NCBI GenBank assembly: GCA_030535355.1
Contig: JAUNIO010000006.1
Span: 31,935 to 95,934, forward strand
Length of the DNA: 64,000 bases
Reading direction: 5' to 3'
Source of the DNA: a bacterium
Lineage (GTDB): Bacteria > Vulcanimicrobiota > Xenobia > Xenobiales > Xenobiaceae
The position numbers and the translations under genes are program-made. The notes below the pieces were generated by a model. That model had not been told where the DNA came from. It did not search any database and was given only the letters and a program-made list of their open reading frames with translations. Positions 6,449-14,987 of this stretch are shown here, piece by piece; the stretch's first letter is position 1, and each line of letters begins with the position of its first letter.

Positions 6449-9244
6449 TCAGCCACTTTTCTGCGCTTTGACCAGCTCTTGATACCGCTGCATCAGCGCG
6501 GCCACGCAGTCGGCCTCGTTCATGGTCCTCACATCAAAGCCGTACGCCTCCATCACCGCGATGTCATTCTTCTGATGCGCCGTGCGCAGTTCGGGAGGCA
6601 TGGCAATTTCGTCGTACAAATCTGCCAGACTGCTGTCGGGATACAAGGCCCGGGCCGCCAAAATGCCCTGCGCCGTTTCTTCTACTTTAGCCCGCTGTTG
6701 GGCGCTGGGCTCGGGCCAGGGAAAGTTGTTGTAAACCAAATCTTTGGAATAACGGTAATCACTCTTCAGCCGCCCGCAGACCAGCCGCATCCAGGCCATG
6801 TGCACGTTGGAAGTCAGCACCCCAAAATGGAATAATGTTGCATCGGGAACTATAAACACAAGATCTGTTAATATTGTATTATCATCAACAAATCCCATGG
6901 GCACATAGCGCCGCCGTTCCGACGATACTTTAGGGATAACAGCACAATATCGTGGATTAAGTATTTCTCTGAACTGCGTCGGTCTATCGGCCAGTTTGCG
7001 CCGTCCGGGATCGGGCGAATTTAAGCGGGCCTGACGGCACAGCTCCACCCGTTTCAGCACTTCGGGCAGGGAACGCAGTTCCGCAGGCGTAATGCCCACC
7101 AGCCAGAGGCACCAGCGCTCTTTATTGTTGATAAATTCTTCCGAACCAAGCATCTTTTTAATATATTTCTTCGCCTTTGGTTCTCTGCGCAGAAATTCGG
7201 CATAATCTTTGGCTTCGATGATCAGCGCTCCCCCGTCGGCGGGGCGGTTGCCCGTAGTCATGCGCGGCACGGCGCACAGCGGCTGCTGCCGGTTGGAGAT
7301 AAACACGGGCGGAGCGGCCGCCAAATAGGGATTGATATTCTCGCACTCCTGGCAGCGCTCTCCGCTGAACAGGCGGCGACTGCCCTCCATCGCCGCGCAG
7401 CTGAAGCCCACGATCACGCAGTGCACGTGCGCCTTCAAATGCGCCTCGCTGTCCCAGCGGAAAGTGCGGTGAGCAAAATCTATGTGCGGATTAAAGCGTT
7501 CATAGAGCGGCTGCCAGACCCCGGCCACCTGCTCGCCCTGGGTGATGCTGTTGGTCGAGACCAGGGCCGCGCGAATGTTTGTACCCTGCATGAGCTGACA
7601 GCATTTGTAATACCATCCCGCCACATAATCCATCTTTCCGGCATTTTTATAGGATTTACCCTTTTCATCGCGATAAATGGCTAAAATATCCTCTTTCTGC
7701 GCTCTGCTCTGCAGCGAATAGCCAACAAAAGGCGGATTGCCCATGATATAATTGAGTTTTTCCTTAGGAACCACGCTCTCCCAATCCAGGCGCAGGGCGT
7801 TGCCCTCCACTATATTGGCGTAGGAGCGCAAAGGCAGCATCCGCAAAGGCTGATTGACGATGTTTTCCGTTTCCCGCAGCATCTGGGATTCGGCGATCCA
7901 CAGCGCAGTCTTGGCCACGGTCACCGCGAAATCGTTGATCTCAATGCCGTAAAACTGCCCAATATCTACTTTGATGAGCTTCTCATCGCCCTCAAAGCCC
8001 AGAGCCACCTGGTCACCCAACAGTTCCTTCAGCACTTCATTTTCCAAACGGCGCAGCGAGATATAGGTTTCTGTCAAAAAGTTCCCTGAACCGCAGGCCG
8101 GATCGAGAAAGGTGAGCGAGGCTAGTTTGGCTTGAAAATCTTTCAATTTCAAGGTGCGGGTGCGCTTGACGGTTAAGGCCTGTATATCCTTTAATTGCTG
8201 GCGTAACGCATCCAGAAAGAGCGGATCGATGAGCTTGTGGATATTTTCTATACTGGTGTAGTGCATACCGCCGGAACGACGCGTCTCCGGGTTCAAAGTC
8301 GACTCAAAGACCGCGCCGAAGATGGTGGGCGAAATCCCCGACCAGTCAAAATCCTCACTGCCCTGCCGCAGAATTAGATCGACGATTTCGTCAGTCAGAC
8401 GGGGAATCTCGATATTCTCATCGGCAAACAGACCGCCGTTGACGTAGGGGAAAGCCGCCAAATCATCATTTAAATAGGGATCGCGCTCGCCTTCGGGCGT
8501 GTCCAGAACTTTAAAAAGCTTAATCAAAGCTTCGCGGGCATCAACGCGGTACTTCTGAAGGTAATCGTGAAATTGCAGATGGCGTCCGAACAGGGTACTG
8601 TCCTCGGCGTACAGACAGAACACCAAGCGCACGCACAGCGCGTTGAGACTCTTCAGGCTCTCTGGACTTTCGGGATCGCGGTACTGTCTGAGCAGAGCCT
8701 CGTAAATGCGCCCTACTATATCCCCGGCCTGCAGGGAGAGTTCCATCTCCCGCTTGAGGTTCACGTCTCCAGTGTCGGTCAAAAAGCGCAGGCGGTGGTA
8801 GTCTTTAGGGAGATCGGACAAGAGGATAATCTCCGGCGCGTCGTTAGGGCGCAGCATATCGTACACCCAAAACTTTCGGAAATTGCAGAGGCAGATCCAG
8901 CGCGGCACTTTGTCGTAAGGCAGGTGGCCCGCGTAGCGCCGGGCCTGCTGGTAGGGAGTGAGCAGGGAGCCGTCGGACTGCTTTTGCCCGTGGCGCAGAT
9001 TGACATCCCGGCTTTTCTGCTCGATGAGCACCCGAGTCTCGAGAATATAAGCGTCGATAAAGCTGACGTTGTCCAGTTTTACCGGGACTTCAAACTCGAT
9101 AAAGGCGCTGGGCCGTTCGAGGCCCATGACGAATTGCAGCAGGTCCAGCCAAAACTTTTGGGTATCCTGCTTTTCGTCGCCTTTGTCTTTCCATTGGGCG
9201 GCAAATTGCTGAGCGGCTAAGCGCTGTTCGGCTTCGCTGGGCAT
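6449..9244 (-). CDS. MmeI-like (type IIL) restriction-modification enzyme
   Basis: The single chain of 931 residues combines a nuclease and an adenine methyltransferase. The N-terminus has the PD-(D/E)xK-type site of MmeI enzymes, D64 in FIDAYILE and E75-Q-K77 in LIEQKS. A helical connector follows. Methyltransferase motif I, DPACGSGNF, is at 381-389 and the catalytic NPPF motif at 503-506. The C-terminal third (about 620-900) should be the target-recognition domain. Family members cut some 20 bases from an asymmetric site and protect one strand by N6-adenine methylation, so no separate methylase or specificity subunit is needed, and none is present. It lies beside the toxin repeats in an accessory stretch. 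The frame is intact, so it is likely active. Confidence 0.9.
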   Translation of the reverse strand: MPSEAEQRLAAQQFAAQWKDKGDEKQDTQKFWLDLLQFVMGLERPSAFIEFEVPVKLDNVSFIDAYILETRVLIEQKSRDVNLRHGQKQSDGSLLTPYQQARRYAGHLPYDKVPRWICLCNFRKFWVYDMLRPNDAPEIILLSDLPKDYHRLRFLTDTGDVNLKREMELSLQAGDIVGRIYEALLRQYRDPESPESLKSLNALCVRLVFCLYAEDSTLFGRHLQFHDYLQKYRVDAREALIKLFKVLDTPEGERDPYLNDDLAAFPYVNGGLFADENIEIPRLTDEIVDLILRQGSEDFDWSGISPTIFGAVFESTLNPETRRSGGMHYTSIENIHKLIDPLFLDALRQQLKDIQALTVKRTRTLKLKDFQAKLASLTFLDPACGSGNFLTETYISLRRLENEVLKELLGDQVALGFEGDEKLIKVDIGQFYGIEINDFAVTVAKTALWIAESQMLRETENIVNQPLRMLPLRSYANIVEGNALRLDWESVVPKEKLNYIMGNPPFVGYSLQSRAQKEDILAIYRDEKGKSYKNAGKMDYVAGWYYKCCQLMQGTNIRAALVSTNSITQGEQVAGVWQPLYERFNPHIDFAHRTFRWDSEAHLKAHVHCVIVGFSCAAMEGSRRLFSGERCQECENINPYLAAAPPVFISNRQQPLCAVPRMTTGNRPADGGALIIEAKDYAEFLRREPKAKKYIKKMLGSEEFINNKERWCLWLVGITPAELRSLPEVLKRVELCRQARLNSPDPGRRKLADRPTQFREILNPRYCAVIPKVSSERRRYVPMGFVDDNTILTDLVFIVPDATLFHFGVLTSNVHMAWMRLVCGRLKSDYRYSKDLVYNNFPWPEPSAQQRAKVEETAQGILAARALYPDSSLADLYDEIAMPPELRTAHQKNDIAVMEAYGFDVRTMNEADCVAALMQRYQELVKAQKSG

Positions 9245-9438
9245 TGAGGCATCCTTATGAATAAATGTCTGCTTTTTCTGTTGAAGACGCCTTGATTCCT
9301 ATAAAAAACAGCCGACACCTCAGTATTCCCGCCGTGATCACTTTTCAAAAAAACTTGGGCAGTATTTGCAGGGATCATTCTCTAGAGTTCACTTCGCCGC
9401 CGCTTTCTCCCCGTGCTGCTTCGCTCGAAGGCATCTTG

Positions 9439-9467
9439 TTGCATTATCAGCTTTTATATGCTATATT
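9439..9467 (+). promoter_or_regulatory. Promoter of the 59-residue gene
   Basis: TTGCAT (9439-9444) and TATATT (9462-9467) are 17 bases apart and would give a start near 9474, about 36 bases ahead of the ATG at 9510. The rest of 9245-9438 shows no feature I can support. Confidence 0.5.
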
Positions 9468-9509
9468 ACCCTGGTTTAATTTAGCAACGATAATGAAGGA
9501 GCGGAAGAT

Positions 9510-9689
9510 ATGGGCGGAATAATGGACGACATGTTTGCAGATGCCGAACGGCAGGCGGCAGAAAGAATCGCGGAAAGGCTTATCAAGAGCGGCGAGATTT
9601 CGTTCGAAAGCATCGCGTCTGCGGTAGAGATTCCCCTGGAAGAGATTAAAGAGATGGCCCAAAAGATAGAGCCGCAGAAGAACGCTTAA
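9510..9689 (+). CDS. Small acidic helical protein, 59 residues
   Basis: ATG at 9510 is preceded by GAAGGAG with eight bases of spacing, and the frame encodes 59 residues rich in Glu, Ala and Ile. The segment RLIKSGEISFESIASAVEI resembles the short helical C-terminal motif of PD-(D/E)xK transposase/Rpn-type proteins, where RLLxxGxxSxExIAxxTGL is common. Only this tail is present, so the gene could be a stand-alone helical protein or a remnant that gained its own promoter. A well-placed promoter and ribosome site support expression. The function is unknown. Confidence 0.6.
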   Translation: MGGIMDDMFADAERQAAERIAERLIKSGEISFESIASAVEIPLEEIKEMAQKIEPQKNA

Positions 9690-9812
9690 CCGCTGCAGCG
9701 TTAAGTTCGAATTGTACTTAATTTAAGTTAAACTTAACTATCGGGATTTATATGCCGATCTAATCCGGGTTCTGCCAGCGCATTGCACGGCGTTCCCCCA
9801 GGAGTGTTCGCA

Positions 9813-10142
9813 ATGTACAGTGACGAATGGCACAAAAACGGTTATCGTATTGAAAAACGAGTCTCGGTCTTTGACGCAGTTTACTATCGGCACGCCTATG
9901 ACAAAGAGGAGAACATAGCCGGGGTCATTATTGATTATGAGTTAGCCGACGATTTTCACTACGAGCTTTTGGCCGCTGACTGGCAGACATTCTGCAGCAG
10001 ATATTTAAACGGAGAGGATAACGCGCAGGCTTTCAAAGATTTTCTCATGGAGAAGGGTCTGGAATCCGTCCAAGGTATATTTGCCTTCGAGAGAGCTCTA
10101 AAAGAAGCTAACATCACCTACCAGAAAATGGCTTTCTATTAG
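9813..10142 (+). CDS. Hypothetical protein, 109 residues
   Basis: The ATG at 9813 has AGGAG eight bases upstream, so I take it rather than an upstream TTG at 9783. The product begins MYSDEWHKNGYRIEKRVSVFDAVYYRHAY, is acidic and soluble, and shows no signal peptide or membrane segment. Its alternation of short strands and helices suggests a compact domain. I do not recognise the family. It lies in the accessory stretch next to the MmeI-like gene. Confidence 0.6.
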   Translation: MYSDEWHKNGYRIEKRVSVFDAVYYRHAYDKEENIAGVIIDYELADDFHYELLAADWQTFCSRYLNGEDNAQAFKDFLMEKGLESVQGIFAFERALKEANITYQKMAFY

Positions 10143-10179
10143 CCCAATGTCATTTAGTTGAGGCTCAATGACATTGGGC
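10142..10179. other. Stem-loop at the end of the 109-residue gene
   Basis: GCCCAATGTCATT (10142-10154) pairs perfectly with AATGACATTGGGC (10167-10179). No T-run follows on either strand, so it may be a 3' RNA-stabilising hairpin rather than an intrinsic terminator. Part of it (10147-10170) recurs at 10863-10886. Confidence 0.55.
10147..10170. repeat. 24-bp direct repeat, copy 1
   Basis: It matches 10863-10886 at 22 of 24 positions. The two copies flank the membrane-anchored gene at 10245-10838. Confidence 0.6.
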
Positions 10180-10244
10180 ACGCGCTTCCGCTGACATTTA
10201 TCCTTACATTTATCCTTGCATCTAAACTTCAGCGAACCGTGCCT

Positions 10245-10838
10245 TTATAGGCCCGTCTGGCTATTGAGCTGCGCGAGTTTTAGCTTAACGCAGAATTCCT
10301 CAAAAGAAGTTTTTTTCTCCCAGGAAGCAAAGGAAAACTCCTGACACTTGGAGCGATCACCCTTCCAGTATAAAAACAGCCAAGGGCCTGAACCGCCGCA
10401 TTCTACGGATTCTCCCCGATTTTTCACCTCACCGTCCTTCAGAAGGGCAAAAAACTCAGCCCATTGCTGCTGAGACAATTCCAGCGTACCAGAAACCGTA
10501 ACGTCTTCCTCTCTCAAAGGCCAATGATCTCCTTCCCGTTTCTCGTGGTAAAAGAGATACTTGCCGCCCTCGGCAGAAAAACGGTATCTCTGATATTCGG
10601 GGGGATAGGTAGAAGTGGAGTAAGTGTAATAGAACTGCGTAATATCGGATAAAGTCACATCTTTTCCCACGATTTTACCGTTCTGTCCCACCAAAGGATT
10701 AGCCTGACATGCGTCAATAACGCCTGTCATGTAAAGAGCTGAAACTATCAAGACCCCCGCAGCCGCCCCTATAACAACCCCGCTCAATACGCCTCTCCGC
10801 TTACCGTTTTGCCAGCCGCTCTGTCCCTGCTTCTCCAT
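10245..10838 (-). CDS. Membrane-anchored hypothetical protein, 197 residues
   Basis: A basic N-terminus (MEKQGQSGWQNGKRRG) precedes one membrane segment, about residues 17-40 (VLSGVVIGAAAGVLIVSALYM), so most of the chain would be outside the cytoplasm. The exterior part contains a FYYTYSTSTYPPEYQRYRF segment and two cysteines near ESVECGGSG and DRSKCQEF that could pair. There is an AGGTGGGGG site ahead of the ATG at 10838. No family is recognised. It is bounded by short direct repeats, which may mean recent insertion or rearrangement. Confidence 0.65.
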   Translation of the reverse strand: MEKQGQSGWQNGKRRGVLSGVVIGAAAGVLIVSALYMTGVIDACQANPLVGQNGKIVGKDVTLSDITQFYYTYSTSTYPPEYQRYRFSAEGGKYLFYHEKREGDHWPLREEDVTVSGTLELSQQQWAEFFALLKDGEVKNRGESVECGGSGPWLFLYWKGDRSKCQEFSFASWEKKTSFEEFCVKLKLAQLNSQTGL

Positions 10839-10862
10839 GTATGCTTACCCCCACCTTATTTG

Positions 10863-10886
10863 ATGTCATTTGGTTAAGGCTCAATG
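10863..10886. repeat. 24-bp direct repeat, copy 2
   Basis: This is the partner of 10147-10170. A related pair, 10897-10929 and 10965-10996, lies just beyond and shares the AAGGCTTRAYGAYATTRG core. The whole 10860-11000 segment is therefore built from short degenerate repeats and holds no gene. Confidence 0.55.
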
Positions 10887-11021
10887 TCGCTAACTTAAGG
10901 CTTAACGACATTAGAAATGTTAACTCATATACAATTATCGCCACGTTCATGCCTGCGTATAATTAAGGCTTGATGATATTGGAAATGTTGCTCATAACCA
11001 TTGCGCTGATACAGCCGGGAA

Positions 11022-11401
11022 TTATTGTTCATAGTCCTTGAAATGGCTGGCATATTCCTGTTTTTCTTCCTCCTGTATCTGCCGCCGCAATTGTGCAAAA
11101 TGGCGCGTTACTTTGCGGTGCACGATGAATATAACTATGCCGGCTGATATTAAGCTAGCCCATAAGTCGAGTTATGCAGTATATGTATGTTGAAAAACAC
11201 GCTGAAGTTCCAAGGCCATAAACCAGCATTGTTGTCACGGAGAGATAAAACTGCGGAAATAACAGTGATGCCGATTACGCAGAAACAGCCCCAGCCAAGC
11301 GATTCTTTCGGGTTGTAGTCAGGATAATCTTCAGGCCTGCGTGTCTTAGTTACAGTGTTTTTCTCTGATGGTGCCATAAATTGAATATCTCGCGGATTCA
11401 T
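11022..11401 (-). pseudogene. Frameshifted small membrane protein
   Basis: The frame from ATG 11401 encodes 83 residues and stops at 11150. A second frame, open from 11171 down to a TAA at 11024-11022, continues with a hydrophobic segment and a charged tail: LDLWASLISAGIVIFIVHRK, then HFAQLRRQIQEEEKQEYASHF. Joining the frames between 11153 and 11171 gives a protein of about 126 residues with two membrane segments and a helical cytoplasmic tail. The downstream frame has the look of real coding sequence. It may be a true mutation, an assembly indel or, less likely, programmed frameshifting. The family is unknown. Confidence 0.5.
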
Positions 11402-11488
11402 GCCTGCCGTTCTTTTTGTAGGGTTATTAGTTAATGTTGGATGAATATTAACCGTTTATGCCAACTTACAGTCCTTATTCCTTGGTCC

Positions 11489-11986
11489 TTATTTCTTAGC
11501 ATTCCGCTGCTGCAAGAGCCAGTTTTCCACAGGAAACGGCCTACTAATCAAAGCGTTGGTATCAGCGCTGCCGATAACATTCCCGGCGGCGTCCATGTAA
11601 TTCATGCGGAAACAGCCTTCGCCCTTGGCGGAGCCAATGACGTTGCCGGCGGAGTCTTTATAGACGGCCTGTAAATCCTCAGCATAGGGATTGCTGTCTA
11701 CTTCCTCTACAGCGATCAGTTTGCCGTTTTGGTCAAAGAACTTCGTGACATGCCCATTTCTCACCGCAGAACCTATCTGCTCTCCGGCTTCGTTCAGATA
11801 AATAATTTTAGGCTTTTCATATTTCATACTGCCTACATTTTTACCATTTACACGGTAAACGAGGCGATCATTATTATCGATGATGCTCTCGTAAGTTAAA
11901 CCATCTACAGTCATGACAACATGATCCGCCCAAGCAGCAGCGGAAGTTAGCAGCAAAAACGCCAGAGCACACAGTATTGTACGCAT
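11489..11986 (-). CDS. Exported repeat protein, 165 residues
   Basis: A clear Sec signal peptide, MRTILCALAFLLLTSAAAWA, ends before DHVVMTVDG. The mature part is made of beta-hairpin-like repeats: GKNVGSMKYE, AGEQIGSAVRNG, AGNVIGSAKGEG and AGNVIGSADTNA share a G-x-x-[IV]-G-S core spaced about 20-30 residues. Similar turn-rich repeats occur in surface proteins with MORN- or wall-binding-like folds, but I cannot assign it to one. A GAGGGG site precedes the ATG at 11986. It is probably periplasmic or outer-surface, of unknown role. Confidence 0.65.
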   Translation of the reverse strand: MRTILCALAFLLLTSAAAWADHVVMTVDGLTYESIIDNNDRLVYRVNGKNVGSMKYEKPKIIYLNEAGEQIGSAVRNGHVTKFFDQNGKLIAVEEVDSNPYAEDLQAVYKDSAGNVIGSAKGEGCFRMNYMDAAGNVIGSADTNALISRPFPVENWLLQQRNAKK

Positions 11987-12108
11987 TATATCAGCCCCTC
12001 TACACTTTAGTTCTTAGAATTTGCCCAATAAGCGCGGCCTATAGCGTATTCCGGCCGTTTGCACAGCTGAAATACGCCGATCAGACAGCTCAGCCAGGAC
12101 GATAATCT

Positions 12109-12477
12109 TCACAGCTGTTGAACATAACGGGCAGAAACCGCAGGGTGTTCGGGATATTCAAAGCGGCTGCCCACGCCAAAGTGAATAATCCACTCAGGTT
12201 TCTCGGGAATCGGCAGCCAATAGCCGTAAGCCTTACCAAAAGGACCTTGATAAGTAATACAAACCGGCTGTTTGCTATCAGCAGCTTTATTGGCCAAGCA
12301 CCCCTTATGCTGTTCAGGCTTGCCGTAAGAAGAACACTTAGTACCCGCCGTAACGCCTAATTCCTGACCGCTCTTATTGACAGCGATAATCTCCCTATTT
12401 TTGAGAATAATCATCACCGCTTCGGGAAAATTATCCCACATAGCGTGAAAGGCCTGAATCAATTCCTGGTCTGTCAT
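12109..12477 (-). CDS. PAS-domain-like sensory protein, 122 residues
   Basis: The ATG at 12477 has AGGAG nine bases upstream, and a TTG three bases earlier is the alternative. The chain opens with a helix (TDQELIQAFHAMWDNFPEAVMIILKNREIIAVNKSGQELG), the pattern of a PAS domain: helical cap, then a strand with I-x-x-x-N-x-x-x-x-x-x-G. Two cysteines lie in KCSSYGKPEQHKGCLANKA, reminiscent of PAS domains that bind a metal or haem. No output domain is attached, so it would act by interaction. The ligand is unknown. It is monocistronic. Confidence 0.6.
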   Translation of the reverse strand: MTDQELIQAFHAMWDNFPEAVMIILKNREIIAVNKSGQELGVTAGTKCSSYGKPEQHKGCLANKAADSKQPVCITYQGPFGKAYGYWLPIPEKPEWIIHFGVGSRFEYPEHPAVSARYVQQL

Positions 12478-12741
12478 CAATTTTATCTCCTACAACATTA
12501 ATGATATTGATCATAATATATACAAAATCACTTGGCAAGGCTTAAAACTAAATTATGCACTCCTCCCCTGCAGGCTAAAAACATATTATAATTTAAATTA
12601 GCCGAAAACAGCCTGAGGCAGCAATATTTATCCATCTATACGAGCAGATTTAACATTTCCGCAACTATTAATTAATCCCATAACAGTATAATGTAACTGA
12701 TATCACTGTCGATATTCGGCAGAGCCTGGAGATGAGCCGCG

Positions 12742-13629
12742 ATGAATAGCATAACCATCGGAACCTACAACGTAAAAAATCTATTTGATGCGAGCGATGT
12801 CCGTCCCGGAACCCGCACACCCGTCAAGAGCGATCGTTCCAAAGACGCTTTGGCTGAGAACATCACACGTACTGACGCCGATGTAGTTACTCTTCAGGAG
12901 TGCTCTTCCAAAGAAACGCTCACCAAATTCATGCAGACCCGGGGACTGGACAAGATTTATCCCCATGTGGCCTTCGAGCAGGGCAACGATCAGCGCGGTA
13001 TCAATGTAGCTATTATTTCCAAGTTCCCCTTCACCGAAGTTGTCAGCCATGCCGATGCCAAATTCCCCTTGGCCGACGGTTCCGGCCGAGACTGCATGTT
13101 CAGCCGCGACCTGCTGCGCGCCGATATAGACATTGACGGCAAACCCGGCGCTGATTTCACCGTTTACACAACTCACCTTAAATCGCGCCGTCCCGCCGCT
13201 CCCGGTCAAATCAGTTCCGACACCAAGCGCCTCAGCGAAGGACAGGCCGTGCGCGACATCGTGGAAAAAGAGATGAGCCAGGTTCCCGGCCGCATGTTCG
13301 TGGTCACTGGTGATTTCAATGACGGTACTCACAATGCTTCCGTACAGGCCGTACTCAATCCAAAAAACGGCGGCGAAGAGTGGGTAGATAGCTTAGCGGG
13401 CAAACCCGACAATCAGCGTTTAACCTGGCCCGCCAATCCCAACGCCAGCAAAGGGTTTGCTCCCGAGCAGTTTGACCACATGATCTATCCCAAGTCCCAG
13501 GCCGACAAAGTAGTCAAATCGGAAATTCACCGTTACGGTCATTCGCTGTACAACGATACGCGCTGGGTATCTTCGGCCGCCTCAGACCACCTCATGGTGA
13601 CGACGGAATTCCTGCTCAACGACAGATAA
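12742..13629 (+). CDS. Endonuclease/exonuclease/phosphatase (EEP) family protein
   Basis: The 295-residue protein has the EEP catalytic motifs in order: TYNVKN with N10, LQE with E53 for the divalent metal, RGINVAIISKFP, the TTHLKS segment, GDFND (about 190-194) and the C-terminal SDHLMVTTEF with the general-base His. There is no signal peptide, so it acts in the cytoplasm. The family includes nucleases, lipid phosphatases and phosphodiesterases, and the substrate cannot be read from sequence. GGAGATG precedes the ATG by about ten bases. A strong terminator follows, so it is a single-gene unit. Confidence 0.88.
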   Translation: MNSITIGTYNVKNLFDASDVRPGTRTPVKSDRSKDALAENITRTDADVVTLQECSSKETLTKFMQTRGLDKIYPHVAFEQGNDQRGINVAIISKFPFTEVVSHADAKFPLADGSGRDCMFSRDLLRADIDIDGKPGADFTVYTTHLKSRRPAAPGQISSDTKRLSEGQAVRDIVEKEMSQVPGRMFVVTGDFNDGTHNASVQAVLNPKNGGEEWVDSLAGKPDNQRLTWPANPNASKGFAPEQFDHMIYPKSQADKVVKSEIHRYGHSLYNDTRWVSSAASDHLMVTTEFLLNDR

Positions 13630-13661
13630 ATACCTATAGCAAGATATTATCATTGCCAGCT

Positions 13662-13704
13662 AAAAGCCGTTCCCAACGTTAAGCGCTGCGGGCGGCTTTT
13701 ATTA
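13662..13704 (+). terminator. Rho-independent terminator after the EEP gene
   Basis: AAAAGCCGTTCCC pairs with GGGCGGCTTTT (ending at 13700), followed by ATTATT. Confidence 0.75.
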
Positions 13705-13811
13705 TGGCTACCCTCTGCCGCAATTCCGCCTAACGGAACCGGCACTTTCGCGGCATCGTCCGTTCCTTCAAGGAAGCGTTCGCATCCTGCGCACATTCTG
13801 CCGCATCATTT

Positions 13812-14699
13812 TCACAAGGGGAAATCGCCGACCTCATCATAAAGCTTTTTCAGTATGCTGAGGAATGACCGCAAACTGTGACGGCAGTCTTCTTTATGTG
13901 TGCAGAGCACACACGAAAAGTTCTCTGCGCAGGCGAAAGGAATCCAGGCGAACTGACCGCTGTGATCGTTTAAAAAGCCCGGAGCCAGACAAACTCCCCT
14001 TCCCGCCGCGACATTGGTGAGCGTGGTATCGTGATCGGCGCTGTTAAAATACTCTATCCTGCCGGAAGTGATCAGCCGGTGCTGGACAGCCTTCAATGCT
14101 GGCGGCGAGCCACCGCCCACCATAAGCGTTCTTCCGTACAGATCGTCTTCGCAGATAAGGCGTTTCTGGGCCAAAGGATCATTGCGCTGGGCAATCAGAT
14201 ATATACGGCTGACAAACAAATCGTGAACGTCTATGCCGGGTATACGGCCAGTCTGCTCTTTCAGCGTAAATACAATATCCGTTTCCCGCTTGAGAAAATC
14301 TTCTAAACCGTTGTCATACTGGAACTTCGGGATGAGCTGCACTTCGGGATACAGCCCAGCTAGCTGCCGCATAGCTTCGGGAAGAAAATACACCGCCTGT
14401 CTGACCATTAAGCTGATAGAAATACTGTCTTTATAGTGAGCGCTGTAGTTCTGCCCCTGCTCCACAGCTCGCTTTAATTCCTCACGCATATTTGCTAAAA
14501 AGGTCACAAACTGCCTTCCCGCAGGAGTAAGAACCGCCCCTTTGCCGCTGCGCTCGAAGATGAGAAAGCCAACCTCATCCTCCAAAAGTTTGATTTGATA
14601 CGAAAAAGTTGGCTGGCTCACAAACATATTCTCAGCGGCCCGGCTGAAATTCAATGTATGCGCCAGTTCAATGCAGTAATCGATCTGCTTCGTCGTCAT
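13812..14699 (-). CDS. LysR-family transcriptional regulator
   Basis: The 295-residue protein has a canonical LysR winged helix at the N-terminus (KQIDYCIELAHTLNFSRAAENMFVSQPTFSYQIKLLEDEVGFLIFERSG; recognition helix about 28-50) and a two-lobed effector domain after about residue 90. I start at the ATG at 14699, which matches the family. The frame extends to 14741 without a better ribosome site. It is divergent from the NTF2-like/aldo-keto reductase pair, with a symmetrical box between them, so it probably controls that operon and itself. The effector is unknown. Confidence 0.9.
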   Translation of the reverse strand: MTTKQIDYCIELAHTLNFSRAAENMFVSQPTFSYQIKLLEDEVGFLIFERSGKGAVLTPAGRQFVTFLANMREELKRAVEQGQNYSAHYKDSISISLMVRQAVYFLPEAMRQLAGLYPEVQLIPKFQYDNGLEDFLKRETDIVFTLKEQTGRIPGIDVHDLFVSRIYLIAQRNDPLAQKRLICEDDLYGRTLMVGGGSPPALKAVQHRLITSGRIEYFNSADHDTTLTNVAAGRGVCLAPGFLNDHSGQFAWIPFACAENFSCVLCTHKEDCRHSLRSFLSILKKLYDEVGDFPL

Positions 14700-14804
14700 G
14701 CAGTTCCGCCCCGTATATCTCTTTCCGAAGTTACCCGCCACCCTCAGTTCAGACGGTCTCTAAGGATATATTATTTAATAATTAAATCAATTATACGTTA
14801 TTCC

Positions 14805-14821
14805 TATTGGACAATCCAATA
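14805..14821. promoter_or_regulatory. LysR operator-like palindrome with overlapping promoter
   Basis: TATTGGA-CAA-TCCAATA is a perfect 7-3-7 inverted repeat that includes a T-N11-A box, the usual LysR site. TTGGAC inside it, with CATAAT 18 bases downstream, could form the rightward promoter, so the bound regulator would sit over the -35 region of the 14988-16218 operon. Confidence 0.65.
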
Positions 14822-14987
14822 AAACTATGCCATAATACGCTTACAGCAGAGAGCAAACGGAGAGCAATATAATGGCTAAGACCCTGCTCGCCTTCTTCTT
14901 GCGGGCAGAGGCAAAATATTGCACCGGCGCACATCTCTGCCCACGGACTTCAATAATCAGTGTTCCGAACACGAAGGAGCTGACAGT

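Noticed and set aside
8567..9220. Plus-strand frame of 217 residues antisense to the MmeI-like gene
   Set aside because: The frame opposite carries the nuclease motif and this one has no family match.
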